Of a stretch of 43,196 nt of DNA, positions 1 to 9,574 are shown piece by piece (position 1 is the stretch's first letter; each line of letters starts with the position of its first letter). The position numbers and the translations under genes were made by a program. This stretch comes from Candidatus Altarchaeales archaeon ex4484_2 (GTDB lineage: Archaea; Altiarchaeota; Altiarchaeia; IMC4; QMZM01). The stretch spans positions 1 through 43,196 of the forward strand of contig NJEG01000007.1 in the NCBI GenBank assembly GCA_002254565.1, given 5' to 3'. The notes beneath the pieces are model-generated. The model saw only the letters and a list, made by a program, of their open reading frames with translations, did no database searches and was not told the DNA's origin.

Positions 1-351
1 AACATTAAATCCTTTGGCATATCTAAGCATTACCGGCATAAAACAGCCGGGATGTATTCAGCAACAGGACACCAATACGTCCTCAGCCAGCATCTCCCGT
101 CATCTGCATCAACCACCGATGCTAAACTCGTCTGATATATTATCTGGCCTGGGTAAAGAGGCTCCATATCCACATACAAAAATATTTGCTGTGAAATCTG
201 CAGCTAATCTCACTTACATTGACTGTACATTTCCTCAAAGCTCCAAAGTGATCGCCAATCATTGTTTCCTTATCAGTGAAGAGAGATATTTTGAGCTGAT
301 AATCTGACGAAAACTATTGGTTCATTAGCAGCACCCTTGAATTTTAACGTC

Positions 352-1596
352 TTATTCTCCAAAAACAGGAACGTTATCCATAAGATACTGTATCCCAGGA
401 TTACCTATACTTAAATCGTTACCGTTATCAACAACTTTGACGAATGTTCGACTTCCCTGAGGGTATTCATTATTTCCGTTATGCCATGACCAAATATTCA
501 GTCCTTCTGATGAAGGACTTGCTTCTTCCTGCTGGTAAATTGATCTTATTTCTCTAAAGAAGCCGCCGTCAAAACTTGTCGTAACGTATTCTAATCCGAA
601 AGTGCCAGTGTTTTTATAAGGAAGCCCTGGTGTGTCGGGATCATATCTAACCATACTCAACATCCACACCTCTTTTCCGTATTCCACAGCTAAATCCCTT
701 ACAACCTTATTTACCAATCGGTGATGTATATGCCCATATTCACCCCAATTATTATGTGTTATGACTTTTTTAATATTTTCGTCTAGGAAATACGGCCTTA
801 ATTTTGTTTTGATGTTATCATATGTAATCTTTGTTTTTCTAAGCTCCGTATTCAACCAAAAGTTTTTATACTCCTCAATTGATACCTGCCCCCATACAGG
901 CACCCAGTTATTCTTATAATAATCCGGGTGCTGGTTAACAACATTCATGTGTGAGGGTGTTGTGGGGAGGGCTGCCAGTATGAATTTATCGCTTTCCTTC
1001 CAAAAAGGCAGCATCCATAACAGATCATCGTCTTGATGCGCGAAAATTATTATGGTTTCTCCCACCGGCTCAACGCATACCCCGTTTTGGCAAATTTGTT
1101 CTTCTGGACAATTCTGGGGGTCTCCTAACTCCAAACACTTGTCTTCATCATAATTGCCACAGGTTTCAATCTGGTTGCTACCTACACAACGAGTTTGTCC
1201 GCTAGAACATTCATCAGTGCACTCGTCTCCATCACCGCCGCTGACTTCAATACACTCGCTTGTCATTGTATCAACCATACAGCCGCCGGCAATATTTACT
1301 CCACATGGATTCATCGTACAACTCACTCCACCGTAATCCCCACAACCAGAGGGAGGACTACTACTACAACTCACGCAGTTATTGTGTTTATTCACGTAAC
1401 AGATGCCTGGAACACTGCAGATATTATAGATGCAATCCTGATACCCGAAGGACATGGAATAATCGCTGCACTCCGTGATCAGAGAGCAATTAATACATGT
1501 TGGTGTTGTTGTCGGCCCCCCAGGAGAACGGAAAGGGAAATACAGTATATTAACGATATTAACCACCAAAGCCATCAGGAGCAGGACAATAATCAC
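352..1596 (-). CDS. Membrane-anchored Cys-rich protein with C-terminal PIG-L/LmbE-type deacetylase domain
   Basis: Motifs IIIFAHQDDDLL (AHPDDE-like) and GEYGHIHHRLV match the PIG-L/LmbE metal-binding signatures. N-terminal TM and Cys-rich linker. The ORF track starts at 1695, but a GTG at 1596 overlaps the upstream stop (GTGA), so I prefer that start. Confidence 0.75.
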   Translation of the reverse strand: MIIVLLLMALVVNIVNILYFPFRSPGGPTTTPTCINCSLITECSDYSMSFGYQDCIYNICSVPGICYVNKHNNCVSCSSSPPSGCGDYGGVSCTMNPCGVNIAGGCMVDTMTSECIEVSGGDGDECTDECSSGQTRCVGSNQIETCGNYDEDKCLELGDPQNCPEEQICQNGVCVEPVGETIIIFAHQDDDLLWMLPFWKESDKFILAALPTTPSHMNVVNQHPDYYKNNWVPVWGQVSIEEYKNFWLNTELRKTKITYDNIKTKLRPYFLDENIKKVITHNNWGEYGHIHHRLVNKVVRDLAVEYGKEVWMLSMVRYDPDTPGLPYKNTGTFGLEYVTTSFDGGFFREIRSIYQQEEASPSSEGLNIWSWHNGNNEYPQGSRTFVKVVDNGNDLSIGNPGIQYLMDNVPVFGE

Positions 1597-3062
1597 GTAC
1601 TTGATAGACCTCTTCGCCTCAAAACCGCCGCCAGAATAATCAGGATAGTAGAAAAGAGATCCAGTAAACCGCTGACATTCTGATAGCCTCCGCATCCGCT
1701 GACACAGACCGCATTACATTGTTCCCTAGCGCCGTCATCCTCGATTTCAGCACACCAGCCAGAGCAACAGGATTCACAATCCTCCCTGCAGTTCGCATAC
1801 CCCCCGCAGAGCTCGCCCCAGATTTCAAGACAAGCATCGCAGCATTCCTTCTCAGGGTCAAAATCCCCAGAAAGCCACTTACTCTTCGCAGTTGCCTGCG
1901 CAGTAATCTCCCGACCATGGCAGATTCCAGTGCACGAGCACTTATATAGGAGGGTTACATTCAGCGGGGATGTTGTCGTAGTCACGAATTCCTCCACAAC
2001 AACAGTCACAGTATCCGTGTCTTTTTTTTCTACATCAGGGCCTGAGCCGGTGAAAGTCAATGTCACAGTAAAGGTTCCCTCAGCGGTGTATTTGTGGCTG
2101 GTGCTTTCCCCTGAACCAAAGCTGCCGTCCTTGAAATCCCACTTGAAGCCGCCTGTTCCAACAGACTTGCTGGCATCGAAGTAGGCTGTGCCCCCAACAC
2201 CTATAGTAATGGTTTTTTTGTTTACTGTTGTTGAGGTCTCTCCTACGTAGGCTACTGCCTTGAAGTCAACGACCTCAACAGTCACAGTACTCGTGTCTTT
2301 TTTACCTGCATCATCTCCTTCCCCGGTGAAAGTTAAGGTCACAGTAAAGGTTCCCTCAGCGGAGAAGGTATGTGTTGCAGCGGGTGTTGTAGCGTCTACC
2401 GAACCGTCGCCGTCGAAATCCCACCCGAAGCTGCCCTCACCACAAGAGTCGCTGGCATCGAAGTACACCACATCGCCTATGTCAACGGTAACGCTTTTAT
2501 AGTTAACATCTGATGCCGTCTTACCAACCTTGGCCACGGCATTAAACTCCGGCTCAATGGGGCCAACATTTGTAGTATCACAGCCACATCCCCATTTATC
2601 CCCAATGCTGACATGTATATGGTTCCCTTCGTCTAGAAAATACCCCCCTCCACAGTAAGCGAGAGCATCCCGTATTTCAACATCATACATTTCTTTGTTA
2701 AAATCAACTGCATAGGATTGTCCTACACAATTATTGCCGCCGTAGTGGCATGATCCTTCACCGTGGGCACAGGGTGGCCGGCTCCATGAACCGATAACAC
2801 ACCTATCCATCCCCGCTGAATCAGATATCGAGCTTATAGATTTCGCACTCTCAGGGAGGTAGCCCTCCATGCAGATCAGAAGATCCCTCAGTTTATCGGA
2901 CCTGTCACCGCATTGTTCGACTGGGTTTTTTATATCGCTGGTGAGGGTGTACCCATCGCAGACATAACCACCTACTGGGATGGAGAAAACAAAAAGCGAA
3001 ATAATAATTAAACAGCTTATTCCCTTCAGGCCACGCCCAGCTCCCTTAGTTTCTGAATCCAT
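1593..3062 (-). CDS. Secreted/membrane-anchored protein: M15-like (VanY-type) peptidase-like domain, two PKD domains, Cys-rich region, C-terminal TM
   Basis: Signal peptide; SCHYGG..CVGQSYAVDF...NHIHVSIG resembles the M15 SxHxxGxAxD...HxH zinc motif. Two PKD repeats (FGWDFDGDGSVDATTPAATHTFSAEGTFTVTLTF; FKWDFKDGSF...HKYTAEGTFTVTLTF). Terminal hydrophobic helix. Confidence 0.65.
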   Translation of the reverse strand: MDSETKGAGRGLKGISCLIIISLFVFSIPVGGYVCDGYTLTSDIKNPVEQCGDRSDKLRDLLICMEGYLPESAKSISSISDSAGMDRCVIGSWSRPPCAHGEGSCHYGGNNCVGQSYAVDFNKEMYDVEIRDALAYCGGGYFLDEGNHIHVSIGDKWGCGCDTTNVGPIEPEFNAVAKVGKTASDVNYKSVTVDIGDVVYFDASDSCGEGSFGWDFDGDGSVDATTPAATHTFSAEGTFTVTLTFTGEGDDAGKKDTSTVTVEVVDFKAVAYVGETSTTVNKKTITIGVGGTAYFDASKSVGTGGFKWDFKDGSFGSGESTSHKYTAEGTFTVTLTFTGSGPDVEKKDTDTVTVVVEEFVTTTTSPLNVTLLYKCSCTGICHGREITAQATAKSKWLSGDFDPEKECCDACLEIWGELCGGYANCREDCESCCSGWCAEIEDDGAREQCNAVCVSGCGGYQNVSGLLDLFSTILIILAAVLRRRGLSST

Positions 3063-3550
3063 AGTTGAGTATCACCTGGGACTATGAGGACGTCTTTCTC
3101 TTCATTGTTTTCTATGTAGTTAACACGGAGGTATTCCCTGAAAAGCTTGCTCTCTGTTTTCACTTTCTGCACCGAATTGAGTGGTATATCCAGGACCACA
3201 TCAAGCTCCTTGCCGATAATCCTCTTGTTGGTTAAGTACAGGCTCATGTACTTATGGGAGCGTCTCCCCAGCAGGCGACCCCTCTTGGATGGAAACAGGA
3301 CATAACCCTGGTCTATGCTCTCCAGGATTATTGACTCATCCTCATCTGTTCTGGGGGGAATAACCTCCTTCTCAAAAGACATGAAGATGAGATAGCTGCC
3401 GAACACAGCCAACAGCAGGGATAGAAAACCCACTATGAACGGGAAACCAGTCAACAGGTTGTATACCAGAGCCAGAATCAATGCTATAACAAAACCCGCT
3501 ATTACGCCCTTATATCCCAGAGCCCTTAGATCAGATTTATCCAATCTCAT
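3026..3550 (-). CDS. Two-TM membrane protein with bacterial-PH-like domain
   Basis: Two N-terminal TM helices, then ...YMSLYLTNKRIIGKELDVVLDIPLNSVQKVK, typical of bPH/GRAM-like domains. Confidence 0.6.
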   Translation of the reverse strand: MRLDKSDLRALGYKGVIAGFVIALILALVYNLLTGFPFIVGFLSLLLAVFGSYLIFMSFEKEVIPPRTDEDESIILESIDQGYVLFPSKRGRLLGRRSHKYMSLYLTNKRIIGKELDVVLDIPLNSVQKVKTESKLFREYLRVNYIENNEEKDVLIVPGDTQLWIQKLRELGVA

Positions 3551-3593
3551 AATACCACCCTTAATTATTTAGGTTGAGGAGAAATAAAGGATT

Positions 3594-5171
3594 TCACCAC
3601 ACAGGACCCTTTGGGGGACCAACCGGTTTAGGTGGTGTAATCTTCTCTTTCTTGTATTCCTCGAACTCAGCCTCCTCTGCCATGTCAGCAACGCCTGAAA
3701 GCCATGGAACCTCAAGGGCTGAGAAAGCCACTATCATCATAGCCAGCCAGTCCATTAAACCCATAGCAAACAAAGGCCCTATAATAATCAGGAGATAGCA
3801 CGCCAGACCCATACCCACCCTGAATGCCTGCTCCCCAACCAGTTCCGTTGGCATGTGCACAACAGCTAAGGTGATGCCCACAATAATCAACGCCTCAATG
3901 AATTGGGTGGCAATCCACCAACCCGTCTGGTAGAGCATTTCATTACCCAGCCTCCTGGTTAAATGCAGGGAGTTCAGGAATATGGTGAACGGGAATAGTA
4001 TCGCCCACAATATGACCATAAAGTACCTTAACACCAGTATGGTTGCGGCAAAAAGATAGAAGATTATCTGGAAAAAGGCTATATCCACCAAAGTCATCGT
4101 GTAGGCGGATAGTATGTGGGTGAGGTCTAAGAGCAGCTGCATTATGGGTATGGTCAGGATGATAAGTCCAATGGAGAGAATCATCCTCAAAAGTGTTGAT
4201 TTAGCCCGCGCTCTTCCCAGAGGTGAGGCTGACATGAACAATAGATAAAAGACTGTTACAGCAATGCCGAGTATGTAGAATGGTTCGAGGAGGTGTATGA
4301 AGAAATCCAGTGTGTGGACAACAACCGGCTGGGTAAGGTTAGGTTTAAGCAGGATGAAGTAGTCTATGTCATTGCATATGTCTTCCATCTTATCCAGAAC
4401 ACCTATTTTTATGCCAAGGTATCCTACAAGCACCCGCCCTGAAATCTTCTTGAACTCACCCCTGAATGCTTTAACAACGGGGTATTTGTTACCCCACTTA
4501 TCTAGTTTTCCTAGAAAACTATGTAGTAGACCGGGGTGATGCATTCCTGCTGTACTCGCAACGATACTCTGCGCCCAGAACCCTACCTCATCGGTCGTGT
4601 GGCTTGAGGTCATTACACCCTCAATCCATGTATCGGCTGTGGTGGAGCAGTTCTCGATATCCAAGCCCTCCCTCTCACCCTTAACAGAGGCGTAGATGTG
4701 GTGGCCGTTGTTCATGGTGAAATCAAAGTGTGTGGCAGCTATATCAGAGAGGTTGTCGTTGTCTATGACTCCTGGGGTGTCGGTGTCGAATCTACAACCC
4801 CTCCCCTCCACCAGCGGGCTTTCCGTAAGCTCCGTATACCCCACATCCAGACCCTTCTGGACTACAATCATAGCCCTCTCCCCGGTCACAGAGCATACCT
4901 CCTCTACGGTGGCTTTAAGGGCGTCACATGTGCCCCTCTGCATCAGCTCAGCGTTTTCAATGAATCGCACACAGGGACTGTCTATCCTGCATTCTCTTAT
5001 GTATTTCCCGTATTCAGGTGTCCCTGGTAGAAGCCTGCAGGTGCTTTGCTCCACCCCTGCAAGCCCTTCATTTCCAGGAGACGATTCCCCCAACTCTAAG
5101 GCGCTCACGCTAGCTGATAACAATAAGGCGAACAACGCCAGCAACACCATCCCTCTTTTTCCGTAATCCAT
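3594..5171 (-). CDS. Polytopic VirB6/TrbL-like membrane protein (paralog 5) with Cys-containing ectodomain
   Basis: Signal peptide MDYGKRGMVLLALFALLLSASVSA; shared block FFIHLLEPFYILGIAVTVFYLLFMSASPLGRARAKSTLLRM...LRYFMVILWAILFPFTIFLNSLHLTRRLGNEML. The ATG at 5171 follows the upstream stop at 5176; the track start (5246) overlaps the upstream gene. Confidence 0.65.
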   Translation of the reverse strand: MDYGKRGMVLLALFALLLSASVSALELGESSPGNEGLAGVEQSTCRLLPGTPEYGKYIRECRIDSPCVRFIENAELMQRGTCDALKATVEEVCSVTGERAMIVVQKGLDVGYTELTESPLVEGRGCRFDTDTPGVIDNDNLSDIAATHFDFTMNNGHHIYASVKGEREGLDIENCSTTADTWIEGVMTSSHTTDEVGFWAQSIVASTAGMHHPGLLHSFLGKLDKWGNKYPVVKAFRGEFKKISGRVLVGYLGIKIGVLDKMEDICNDIDYFILLKPNLTQPVVVHTLDFFIHLLEPFYILGIAVTVFYLLFMSASPLGRARAKSTLLRMILSIGLIILTIPIMQLLLDLTHILSAYTMTLVDIAFFQIIFYLFAATILVLRYFMVILWAILFPFTIFLNSLHLTRRLGNEMLYQTGWWIATQFIEALIIVGITLAVVHMPTELVGEQAFRVGMGLACYLLIIIGPLFAMGLMDWLAMMIVAFSALEVPWLSGVADMAEEAEFEEYKKEKITPPKPVGPPKGPVW

Positions 5172-5175
5172 TCTC

Positions 5176-6252
5176 TCAGTAATCCTCTGGTGGCTTGATG
5201 ACAACCTCCTCCTCCTCAAAGGGCTCCCTCTCAAGTGTTGTTTCACTCACTAGCACAGAACCGCTGCTTAGTGGAGCAGCCTGAACTATCTCGAACATGA
5301 AAATCGACAGCCCCATCCAGTTCATAACACCCATTATCATGAAGGGAACAGCGAACATAAAGATAAGTGATGTAGCGTATATGAACTCCAGCGGGAGATT
5401 AGGTGATATAGCAGGGAGAGTCGCTACTGCTATGGATATAATGAGTAATCCCACAGCCCAGCCCAGCTGCAAAAAAATCCAGATGATAGTCTGCTCGAAC
5501 ATCATCTTCCCCACGTTTCTGGTTAAACCCCATGAATAAAAGAATATGGTTACCGGCAGGAGAACAGCCATCACCCCCGCCATGACGTATCGTACGAACA
5601 GTATCAGATACAGGGCCATCAATAGCACAGTATCCAGGAGGAACAGCTCTATACCACCATACCTGTGTATGAGGGTTATTTTCACGAAGGTATCGAACAG
5701 ATCCTGAGCAGCCGCCTGGAGCGAGCCCAAGGCTATTGTTATGTCAGCGAGGTTCATAATCTGGGATGTCAGGCTCCCGGAAACATAATAAAGCAAATTG
5801 ACGAGTAAAGGGGATACTGAGATGAGAACCAACCCGATAATCAGCTTACCAAACCATTTCTTAGCCTTCGCCCTGTTCAGCGGAGACTGTGAGACAAAGA
5901 GGATATAGAACCCCGTTAACATTATGGCTGCTATATAAAAGGGCTGCATCAGATTAATGAAGAAACCCATGAAATGCTTTATACCCCACATAGGCGGGTT
6001 GGCTTTTATCAGGGAGGGCATATTATCGAATACCGATAAATAAAAGTAATGAACGAGCCTGGACGAGTATATGATAACCCCCTTCCTGGCAAGTTTCGCT
6101 GATTCACTAGTGAATGTCTGGAAAATTCCCGACACCCATGGATGCTGACCAACGCTTCCCTTCGTTTTAGCAGCGGAGACTGAGGAGACAGAGGCTAACA
6201 CTAGCAGGAGCAATACAATAACCACCACCAAATATCTTGTCCTTGTTTTCAT
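5176..6252 (-). CDS. Polytopic VirB6/TrbL-like membrane protein (paralog 4)
   Basis: Shared block FFINLMQPFYIAAIMLTGFYILFVSQSPLNRAKAKKWFGKLIIGLVLISVSPLL...LLPVTIFFYSWGLTRNVGKMMFEQTIIWIFLQ. Confidence 0.65.
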   Translation of the reverse strand: MKTRTRYLVVVIVLLLLVLASVSSVSAAKTKGSVGQHPWVSGIFQTFTSESAKLARKGVIIYSSRLVHYFYLSVFDNMPSLIKANPPMWGIKHFMGFFINLMQPFYIAAIMLTGFYILFVSQSPLNRAKAKKWFGKLIIGLVLISVSPLLVNLLYYVSGSLTSQIMNLADITIALGSLQAAAQDLFDTFVKITLIHRYGGIELFLLDTVLLMALYLILFVRYVMAGVMAVLLPVTIFFYSWGLTRNVGKMMFEQTIIWIFLQLGWAVGLLIISIAVATLPAISPNLPLEFIYATSLIFMFAVPFMIMGVMNWMGLSIFMFEIVQAAPLSSGSVLVSETTLEREPFEEEEVVIKPPEDY

Positions 6253-7445
6253 GGTAGAAAGTCACGGAGGTGATGTGACCATATCAGGGGGAATATTATC
6301 AGCATTGCATATATTGTAGCCCCAAGCACGAAATCCACGATATTGACTGTTGCAGGCATAGCCTCATAGAAGTGATGGAGCATGATTTCTGTCCCGGCAA
6401 CTCCCACCACAGACCCTATTGCTCCACCGAGGAGTAAACCCCACCAATTAAGAACCTTTCCCGTCTGCAGCCCAATCTCCGCCGTAGATGGACCAATAGC
6501 CAACACACCCATGAGGTCATACATGCCCCTGAGGTTTGTGAACGATATCTCGGCGTTCAAGACAACATGCTCTTCTATTGTGGTGCCGATACCGACGAAT
6601 ACAACAATGATTAAGGCAATGAATACCTGGAGGAATATCCACACAATCAACTGCTCCAGCAGTTTCTTGCCTATGCCCTTAAACCAGGGGAGGGTGTAGA
6701 ACAAAATCCCCAAAGGGAATAATACCATTAAGAGCGTGATAAGTATGTGCCTCAAACCCAGTATTATGTAGGGTATGAAGGACATAGCAAAAAGCAGGGT
6801 GAGATAAGGGAGGCCAAGATCAGTATACGGTACTGCTGTCAATGCATAAACCCAGAACAGGTTTTGGACTGCACCGCCCAGAGCAGCCTTTACCTCCTCC
6901 CCGCTTACCAGACTGAAAACAGACTCAGTCATCTCCTCAGACAGCCCCAGTAGCAGGTTTATTATGGGTATGGATAGGGAGATAACAACCATCGAAACCA
7001 GCAACCTGAGCAGGATATCCTTTGCCTTAGACCTTGATGAGGGCGATACGGGCATGAAGAGCAGATAAAACCCCACAGTTAATATAAGTAGCACATAAAC
7101 TGGTTGCAGTATCCTTATGAAAAATGCTATGAGTTCAAATATTAAGGCGTCGTGTGGTGAGGGGTTGGATATTATCGCCATATGATAGTTGTTAGGAAAT
7201 GACATAGCATACTTGGGCATGAATCCCCCGTGGATTATTTTAACAACAAGAATCATTCTAAGAAAGTATCCCATACCCTCCCCTATGAAACTGCCGGTGC
7301 CTATTAACCCCTGACCTGTCCAAAAGCCTTTTACACTAGACCATACTCCTGATAAAAAGCCCTGTGAGAAAACGTTCGTGGAGAAGACTATGATTAACAA
7401 CAGAACCATTACTACCTTGTAATCCCTTCCCCGTTCAATTTTCAT
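6249..7445 (-). CDS. Polytopic VirB6/TrbL-like membrane protein (paralog 3)
   Basis: Shared block FFIRILQPVYVLLILTVGFYLLFMPVSPSSRSKAKDILLRLLVSMVVISLS...LFPLGILFYTLPWFKGIGKKLLEQLIVWIFLQ; C-terminus LRDFLP. 4-nt overlap with the next gene. Confidence 0.65.
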   Translation of the reverse strand: MKIERGRDYKVVMVLLLIIVFSTNVFSQGFLSGVWSSVKGFWTGQGLIGTGSFIGEGMGYFLRMILVVKIIHGGFMPKYAMSFPNNYHMAIISNPSPHDALIFELIAFFIRILQPVYVLLILTVGFYLLFMPVSPSSRSKAKDILLRLLVSMVVISLSIPIINLLLGLSEEMTESVFSLVSGEEVKAALGGAVQNLFWVYALTAVPYTDLGLPYLTLLFAMSFIPYIILGLRHILITLLMVLFPLGILFYTLPWFKGIGKKLLEQLIVWIFLQVFIALIIVVFVGIGTTIEEHVVLNAEISFTNLRGMYDLMGVLAIGPSTAEIGLQTGKVLNWWGLLLGGAIGSVVGVAGTEIMLHHFYEAMPATVNIVDFVLGATIYAMLIIFPLIWSHHLRDFLP

Positions 7446-7449
7446 TTTT

Positions 7450-8369
7450 TTATGGTAAAAAGTTTCTGAACCATGCGAGCATCAACGCTGGAGTAAGTAC
7501 GAGACTGAACGCACCAACCAACAAAATCAAATCAAATCCGAAATCTAGTATAAATCCAAAATTGCTATTGCAGCAACAGCAACTATCACAGCATTAAATA
7601 TCTGCAGGGAAGACCAGAGTATTGTCTGCTCCAGCATGTTCCTGCCTATGTTCTTGGTGAAACCGAAGGAGTACAGGAATATGGATAATGGGAGGAGTAT
7701 AATCCACAAGAGAACAGCCAGATACCTTAATATAAGCATCAGATACGTCCCCCAGACAAGAAAGAAAAGAGGTAGGAAGGCGTAATACCCTAGCTCTACA
7801 TTAATAAGACAAGACCATATATGCAGCTTTTTTAAACCCTCTATCACCTTATTCAGGGTGTAGGTGTAGTATGCGATATCAGCCTGTCCCAGAACAGATG
7901 AGGTGATGTTCTCTGTTATATAGAGGGTTATGGTCATTATTTGAGGAGCCAGTGATATCAAAACCAGTGAAATAAACAGCTTAACCAGCATGGATTTCGC
8001 TTTATTCCTCCCTGAGGGAGATGATGAAACAAGTATGAGATAAAACCCGGTTATCGATATGGCAAGCACATAGAATGGTTGTAGAAGCGAAACAAAAAAT
8101 CTTATTAAATCCAGCACTATAGGATCCTGGGGTGAGGGATTCATCAAAATAAAATCCCCCAGGTTAGCTGATAGCGCATCAAGCCCCCTGGTAGCATATC
8201 CGGAAGCAGCCAGGTAGTAAACCAATCTCTTTACCACATACACTGTAGTCTTAGCTACGCCTTTGGCAGCTGACTTCCCAGGATAATCTCCTGCACAAAC
8301 AAAAACAACGATAAATGAGAGTATCAATAACGCTGCTATGACCAGGACGTATCTTCTCTCTTTTTTCAT
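7450..8369 (-). CDS. Polytopic VirB6/TrbL-like membrane protein (paralog 2), frame-broken near the 3' end
   Basis: ORF 7545-8369 has the shared block FFVSLLQPFYVLAISITGFYLILVSSSPSGRNKAKSMLVKL...LLPLSIFLYSFGFTKNIGRNMLEQTILW. Past the stop, another frame reads ...ILDFGFDLILLVGAFSLVLTPALMLAWFRNFLP* ending at 7450, matching the paralog C-termini. Confidence 0.6.
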
Positions 8370-8371
8370 GG

Positions 8372-9574
8372 TTACGGGGGTAATAATTTCTGGAAAAAGG
8401 TGAACATTAATAGGGGTCCTAAGAGCAACATGAACATACTAGTCCAGGTGAATATGCTGATGAATAAGGGCTCTCCCGGGATATCTAATGCATCCATAGC
8501 ACTCCCTAGGAGGGGTATATCGCTCTTATGGATGCCTATACCATATGCTTCATACATGCTGGTTGGGACGATTGATATTCCCACAGCGATTACAACAATC
8601 GTGATGCCGTAGAAAACCTGCAGGCTCGCCCATAAAAGAGTCTGTTCCAACATGGTCTTCCCGAATCCCCGGGTGAACTCAAAAGATGAGAGAAAAATAG
8701 TGAACGGCAACAGGAGACCCCACAAAAACACCATAAAGTATCTGATGCTTAACATACCGTGTATTCCTATAAGTATAAGCACCAACAACAACACGAAGGG
8801 TGTGGTCCACACAATCTCAATCTCCACCAGCTCGATTCCATGCAAGGCGTGTCCAAATTCCTCTAGTGTCCCCTTCGGTTTTATAAGTCCACCAAAGAAG
8901 GCTGATAGTAAACCAACGCCACCATAAAAAGCATTGGGAGCGTTCGCCAACACAACCAAGTTCCTTGTGGCACATATCATCGAGGAAAACTCTGATGCTG
9001 CTATCGAAACATAAGCCTTGGGATTTAACTTGTCCCCTATAATCTCGCCGGTGGAGTTCTCCGTCAACGATAAAAGCAACCCCATAAGCTCCGAAGAGAA
9101 TGAAACCAGGACCATGCTTATAACAAGTTTAGACAGCAACGACTTAGCCCTAGCCCGGCCCATGGGAGAACCGGGTATGAATACTATATAAAATCCGGTC
9201 ACTATTATGGCCAGTATATACACGGGATAAAGCAAACCCACGAAATACCTGAGCAAATTAAGAGCCGCCGGGTTCTTGAGGTTGGGATTCAACAGGATGT
9301 ATTTAGCTAGATTATTCTCTATGTCTTCTGAGATATCAGTCATCGAAGACCATACCAAACTCATGTAAGCCACTCTCTGAAACAGATCAACATTTTCACC
9401 TTCAGTAAAAAGTTTGAGAATTGGACCCGTCAGACGGTTGTTCTCTACCTTGCCGATAAATGTGGTGGGGTCTATAGGAGAACTTTTCCCGGAAGAAAAT
9501 ACAGATGGTATGATATTCAGGACCAACACTGAAACAATCAAAACAGCAAGCAGTTTATTACCCCCCAAATCCAT
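8372..9574 (-). CDS. Polytopic VirB6/TrbL-like membrane protein (paralog 1)
   Basis: Shared block YFVGLLYPVYILAIIVTGFYIVFIPGSPMGRARAKSLLSKLVISMVLVSFS...LLPFTIFLSSFEFTRGFGKTMLEQTLLWASLQ; C-terminus FFQKLLPP. Confidence 0.65.
   Translation of the reverse strand: MDLGGNKLLAVLIVSVLVLNIIPSVFSSGKSSPIDPTTFIGKVENNRLTGPILKLFTEGENVDLFQRVAYMSLVWSSMTDISEDIENNLAKYILLNPNLKNPAALNLLRYFVGLLYPVYILAIIVTGFYIVFIPGSPMGRARAKSLLSKLVISMVLVSFSSELMGLLLSLTENSTGEIIGDKLNPKAYVSIAASEFSSMICATRNLVVLANAPNAFYGGVGLLSAFFGGLIKPKGTLEEFGHALHGIELVEIEIVWTTPFVLLLVLILIGIHGMLSIRYFMVFLWGLLLPFTIFLSSFEFTRGFGKTMLEQTLLWASLQVFYGITIVVIAVGISIVPTSMYEAYGIGIHKSDIPLLGSAMDALDIPGEPLFISIFTWTSMFMLLLGPLLMFTFFQKLLPP

Noticed and set aside
33-50. Short hairpin CCGGC-ataaaaca-GCCGG at the left edge
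   Set aside because: Only a 5-bp stem, no T-run; expected by chance.
14-307. 97-aa ORF at the left edge
   Set aside because: Non-ATG (TTG) start, no domain, edge position; insufficient support.
1154-1683. Overlapping + strand ORFs (60, 162 and 72 aa) opposite the PIG-L gene
   Set aside because: They are antisense to a gene with clear motifs, have low-complexity Thr/His/Arg composition and no recognisable domain.
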